Shown: positions 61,715-64,000 of the stretch, piece by piece | Numbering within the stretch: the stretch's first letter is position 1 | How the letters are laid out: each line of letters opens with the position of its first letter | From: AP-15 sp963818695 | GTDB taxonomy: Bacteria; Pseudomonadota; Alphaproteobacteria; ATCC43930; CGMCC-115725 | DNA: 64,000 nt | Assembly (NCBI GenBank): GCA_963818695.1 | Contig: CAWFTG010000011.1 | Span: 558,001-622,000 of the forward strand | Direction: 5' to 3' | Notes under the pieces: model-generated | What the model saw: the letters and a program-made list of their open reading frames with translations, nothing else | What the model was told of the DNA's origin: nothing | The model's database searches: none | Program-made: the position numbers and the translations under genes

Positions 61715-61790
61715 TGGTAGGCGCGAAAGGGAATCGAACCCCTGACCTCTCCTATGTGGTAGGAGCGCTCTGCCACTGAGCTACGCGCCT
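61715..61790 (-). tRNA. tRNA with apparent anticodon CAC (Val-like) and a non-canonical loop
   Basis: The minus strand folds as a cloverleaf: acceptor AGGCGCG with CGCGCCT, D-arm GCTC/GAGC, anticodon stem CTCCT/AGGAG, T-arm AGGGG-TTCGATT-CCCTT and encoded CCA. The seven-base anticodon loop is ACCACAT, so 34-36 would be CAC (valine), but base 33 is C where nearly all tRNAs have U, and the first pair is A-U. It may be defective, mis-sequenced or specialised. A normal CAC tRNA lies 19 bp away. Confidence 0.8.
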
Positions 61791-61809
61791 ATTGCGGCCG
61801 GTGAGGTCG

Positions 61810-61884
61810 TGGTGGGCGCGACAGGGATTGAACCTGTGACCCCACCCGTGTGAAGGGTGTGCTCTCCCGCTGAGCTACGCGCCC
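61810..61884 (-). tRNA. tRNA-Val (CAC)
   Basis: The minus strand gives a complete cloverleaf: acceptor GGGCGCG/CGCGCCC, D-arm GCTC/GAGC, anticodon loop TTCACAC with U33 and anticodon CAC, T-loop TTCAATC and encoded CCA. All positions are normal for tRNA-Val. Confidence 0.95.
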
Positions 61885-61925
61885 GTCCAGCCCGCCCGCA
61901 TTTAGCGGGTCGGGCGGGCGACATG

Positions 61926-62594
61926 TCAAGGAGTGAGGCCGAGGCGTTCGAGAGCGTCCGGCAGTTCGGAGAAATGGTCGAGCAGCGCGTCGGCGGAGAG
62001 TGTATCGGGGTCGATTCGGGCATAGCCGTAGCGCATCAGCACGAGCGGCACGCAGGCGGCGCGAGCGGCTGCCGCGTCGTTCTCGTTGTCGCCGATCATC
62101 GCGCTCGCCGCGGGACTGGCACCAAGTTCGGAGATGACCCCTAAGAGATGACCGGGATCGGGCTTCCTGACCGCAAACCGGTCGCCGCCGGCGATGCCAT
62201 CAAAGAAGGGCAGGAGACCCACACCCTGTAATACCGCTATCGTCGCGCGCTGTGGCTTGTTGGTGCAGATCGCGGCGCGATAGCCGCGATGCCGAAGCGC
62301 CGCCAAGGTTTCCGGCACGCCGGGATAAGGTCGCGTCAGCTGCGCCGCATTCGCCTCGTAGATTTCCAGAAAGCGCGGCAGCGCCGTGACCGTTTCGGAG
62401 GGATCGGCGCCGCTGGCGGCGAGGGCGCGCGCGACGAGCACCGGCACGCCGTCGCCGACCATGCGCGTCACCTGCGGCGGCGATAACCCTCGACGCCCGC
62501 GCTCGCGCAACATCTCGTTGAGCGCGGCCCGCAGATCCGGCACGCTGTCGACAAGCGTGCCGTCGAGATCGAAGACGAGGAGAAAGCCTTTCAT
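61926..62594 (-). CDS. gph: HAD-family phosphatase, phosphoglycolate phosphatase-like
   Basis: 222 residues from the ATG at 62594 (MKGFLLVFDLDGTLVDS). The catalytic DLDGTLVDS (DxDGT), TNKPQRATIAVLQ (motif II Thr) and KPDPGHLLGVI with IGDNENDAAAARAA (motifs III/IV) are all there. The cap and length fit phosphoglycolate phosphatase, which clears 2-phosphoglycolate. The longer frame upstream is not used. It starts divergently from glmU about 115 bp away, the usual alphaproteobacterial arrangement, and follows the tRNAs on the same strand. Confidence 0.9.
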   Translation of the reverse strand: MKGFLLVFDLDGTLVDSVPDLRAALNEMLRERGRRGLSPPQVTRMVGDGVPVLVARALAASGADPSETVTALPRFLEIYEANAAQLTRPYPGVPETLAALRHRGYRAAICTNKPQRATIAVLQGVGLLPFFDGIAGGDRFAVRKPDPGHLLGVISELGASPAASAMIGDNENDAAAARAACVPLVLMRYGYARIDPDTLSADALLDHFSELPDALERLGLTP

Positions 62595-62708
62595 TAACGA
62601 AACTTTGCGTTGTTGTGATATATTCTGCAACAAACTGTGTGTTGTAAATTCGGCGGCGCCGGGCAACCGTGCCGCCGCTCATGTCTTCGATCCGACTTCG
62701 AGCTGTCG

Positions 62709-64000
62709 ATGAGCCAACTGTCTTTTGCCGCCATCATCCTCGCCGCCGGCAGCGGCACGCGGATGAAATCCGCCCAGCCAAAGGTCATGCATCCGATCGC
62801 CGGGCGGCCGATGATCACGTACCCGTTGGAGGCGCTGCGCCCACTATCCCCGGCCGCGACCCTCGTCGTGATCGGGCCGCGAATGGAAAACGTCGCTGCG
62901 ATCGTCGCGCCGGCCGAAAGCGTCGTGCAGGATCCGCCGCTCGGCACCGGCGATGCGGTGCGGACAGCGATGCGGGCGCTCGATGGCCGCCTGGCGCCGC
63001 AGGGCTCGATCGAGGACGTGCTCGTGCTCTACGGCGATACGCCGTTTCTCGCCACCGAGACATTGTCGCGGTTGTTGGCGGAGCGGCGCCGCAGCGCGGC
63101 TGCGGTCCTGGTCTCGGGCATGCGTCCCGCCGACCCCCGCCCCTACGGCCGCTTCGTGCTGGCGCCCGACGGTGCGCTCGATCGGATCGTCGAGGCGGCC
63201 GACGCCGGCCCCGAGGAGCAGGCGATCGGGCTCGTCAACGGCGGCATCATGGTGATCGAGGCGTGTCGCCTAGCCGAATTCCTCGATGCGCTCGACAGCG
63301 ACAACGCGAAGCGCGAGTTTTACTTGACCGATATCGTTGCCATCGCCCGCCGAAAAGGGCTCACCTGCCGAGCGGTCGAGCTTCCGACGGAGGAACTGCT
63401 CGGCATCAACACGCGGGCCGAACTCGCCGAGGCGCAGGCGCTGATGCAACGCCGATTGCGCCGCGCGGCGATGGATTCGGGCGTAACCCTGGTCGCGCCG
63501 GAGACCGTGTTCCTGAGCGCCGACACGCGTCTCGGCCGCGATGTCGTCGTCGAGCCCAACGTCGCCTTCGGCAATGGGGTGAGGGTAGGGGAGGGGGCCC
63601 GCATCCGCTCGTTCTCGCATCTGGAAGGCGCCACGGTTGGGGCGGGCGCGATCGTCGGCCCGTTCGCGCGGCTGCGCCCGGGAGCGGTCCTCGAAGAGGA
63701 GGTGCATGTCGGCAATTTCGTCGAGGTCAAGGCGGCCCGCCTCGGCGCCGGAGCCAAGGCCAATCACCTTTCGTACATCGGCGACGCCGAGGTCGGGGCG
63801 AAGACGAACATCGGCGCCGGCACGATCACCTGCAATTACGACGGCGTTAACAAACACCGCACGATAATCGGCGAGGGCGCGTTCATCGGCTCGAACACCG
63901 CGTTCGTCGCACCGGTCACGGTCGGCGACGGCGCGATCATTGCGGCCGGCAGCGTCGTCGTCCGGGACGTCCCGCCGGATGCGCTGACGATTGCCCGCGG
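62709..64000 (+). CDS. glmU: Bifunctional UDP-GlcNAc pyrophosphorylase/glucosamine-1-P acetyltransferase, 3' end beyond window
   Basis: The ATG at 62709 (MSQLSFAAIILAAGSGTRMK) opens a frame that stays open to the window end, giving 430 residues. The N-terminal pyrophosphorylase motif LAAGSGTRMKSAQPKVMH is clear, with VLYGDTPFL and GLVNGGIMVIE. The C-terminal left-handed beta helix has ANHLSYIGDAEVGAKTNIG and ITCNYDGVNKHRTIIGEGAF with the catalytic His region. It makes UDP-N-acetylglucosamine for peptidoglycan and LPS. The last 20 or so residues lie beyond the window. Confidence 0.97.
   Translation, partial: MSQLSFAAIILAAGSGTRMKSAQPKVMHPIAGRPMITYPLEALRPLSPAATLVVIGPRMENVAAIVAPAESVVQDPPLGTGDAVRTAMRALDGRLAPQGSIEDVLVLYGDTPFLATETLSRLLAERRRSAAAVLVSGMRPADPRPYGRFVLAPDGALDRIVEAADAGPEEQAIGLVNGGIMVIEACRLAEFLDALDSDNAKREFYLTDIVAIARRKGLTCRAVELPTEELLGINTRAELAEAQALMQRRLRRAAMDSGVTLVAPETVFLSADTRLGRDVVVEPNVAFGNGVRVGEGARIRSFSHLEGATVGAGAIVGPFARLRPGAVLEEEVHVGNFVEVKAARLGAGAKANHLSYIGDAEVGAKTNIGAGTITCNYDGVNKHRTIIGEGAFIGSNTAFVAPVTVGDGAIIAAGSVVVRDVPPDALTIAR

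Noticed and set aside
1..64000. Genomic island, prophage or insertion sequence
   Set aside because: No integrase, transposase, phage gene or flanking direct repeat seen; tRNAs at 61.7-61.9 kb have no attached integrase.

Overview
The window looks like a chromosomal segment of a high-GC Alphaproteobacterium. The evidence is the gph-tRNA-glmU neighbourhood, the MmgE/PrpD, LLM-oxidoreductase and TPP-enzyme catabolic genes, the Ku/LigD repair pair, an OprB-type porin, and dispersed palindromes of the 'cgtcattcccgcgaaagcggg' and 'cgtcatcaccgggcttgaccc' kind. Rhodospirillales or Hyphomicrobiales are my best guesses, but no rRNA or marker phylogeny is available to settle it. I see no transposase, integrase, phage gene or CRISPR array. 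I also see no recognisable transcription regulator in the whole 64 kb.

Layout. 1-3.8 kb: end of a hypoxanthine-type DNA glycosylase, then a SWIM/SNF2 helicase on the minus strand. 4.1-9.4 kb: a plus-strand catabolic run of enoyl-CoA hydratase, MmgE/PrpD, a second frame-broken MmgE/PrpD, a thioesterase and an alkaline-phosphatase-superfamily phosphodiesterase. 9.4-13.7 kb, minus strand: panC, wreckage of a sugar-type ABC permease pair, and the uracil catabolism pair URC4/URC1. 13.8-21.3 kb: radical SAM enzyme, TerC, HcaT-like MFS, SAM hydrolase, DedA, small secreted proteins and a cyclopropane-fatty-acid synthase. 21.5-22.4 kb: scrambled fragments of a GH13 glucosidase. 22.5-28.6 kb: fhs and fau (one-carbon folate), Hsp20 and Lon, a cupin, and a tiny basic protein. 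28.6-31.4 kb, minus strand: an enolase-superfamily enzyme, a D-2-hydroxyacid dehydrogenase and a broken amidase. 32.5-36.1 kb: ligD and ku (NHEJ). 36.2-39.0 kb, minus strand: VOC protein, LLM oxidoreductase, methyltransferase and a shortened PDR-type reductase. 39.8-43 kb: acyl-CoA synthetase, a repeat-containing secreted protein, DUF1326. 43.3-52 kb: a di-heme cytochrome and GMC oxidoreductase facing a three-gene lipase/DUF4331/TPR operon. 52.5-58.9 kb: OprB porin, ppk1, CBS-BON protein, and truncated PiT and ABC-ATPase fragments. 58.9-64 kb: TPP enzyme, MBL hydrolase, two tRNAs, gph and the start of glmU.

Working together. Several units read as short catabolic operons: CoA-ester processing at 4-9 kb, uracil at 11-13.7 kb, and sugar or hydroxy acids at 28.6-31.4 kb. 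The best candidate for something undescribed is the 43.3-52 kb block, where a secreted di-heme cytochrome and a GMC flavoenzyme converge with an operon for a lipase-like protein, a DUF4331 protein and a TPR protein.

A striking general feature is the number of interrupted genes. At least ten recognisable genes carry one or more frameshifts (second prpD, thioesterase 3' end, ABC permeases, GH13, cupin, amidase, enolase-superfamily enzyme, ligD, cytochrome, a secreted protein, PiT). Single-base breaks in otherwise perfect genes suggest residual sequencing indels. Large internal deletions (amidase, PiT) and scrambled or truncated pieces (GH13, ABC ATPase) suggest real decay or misassembly. Both may apply.
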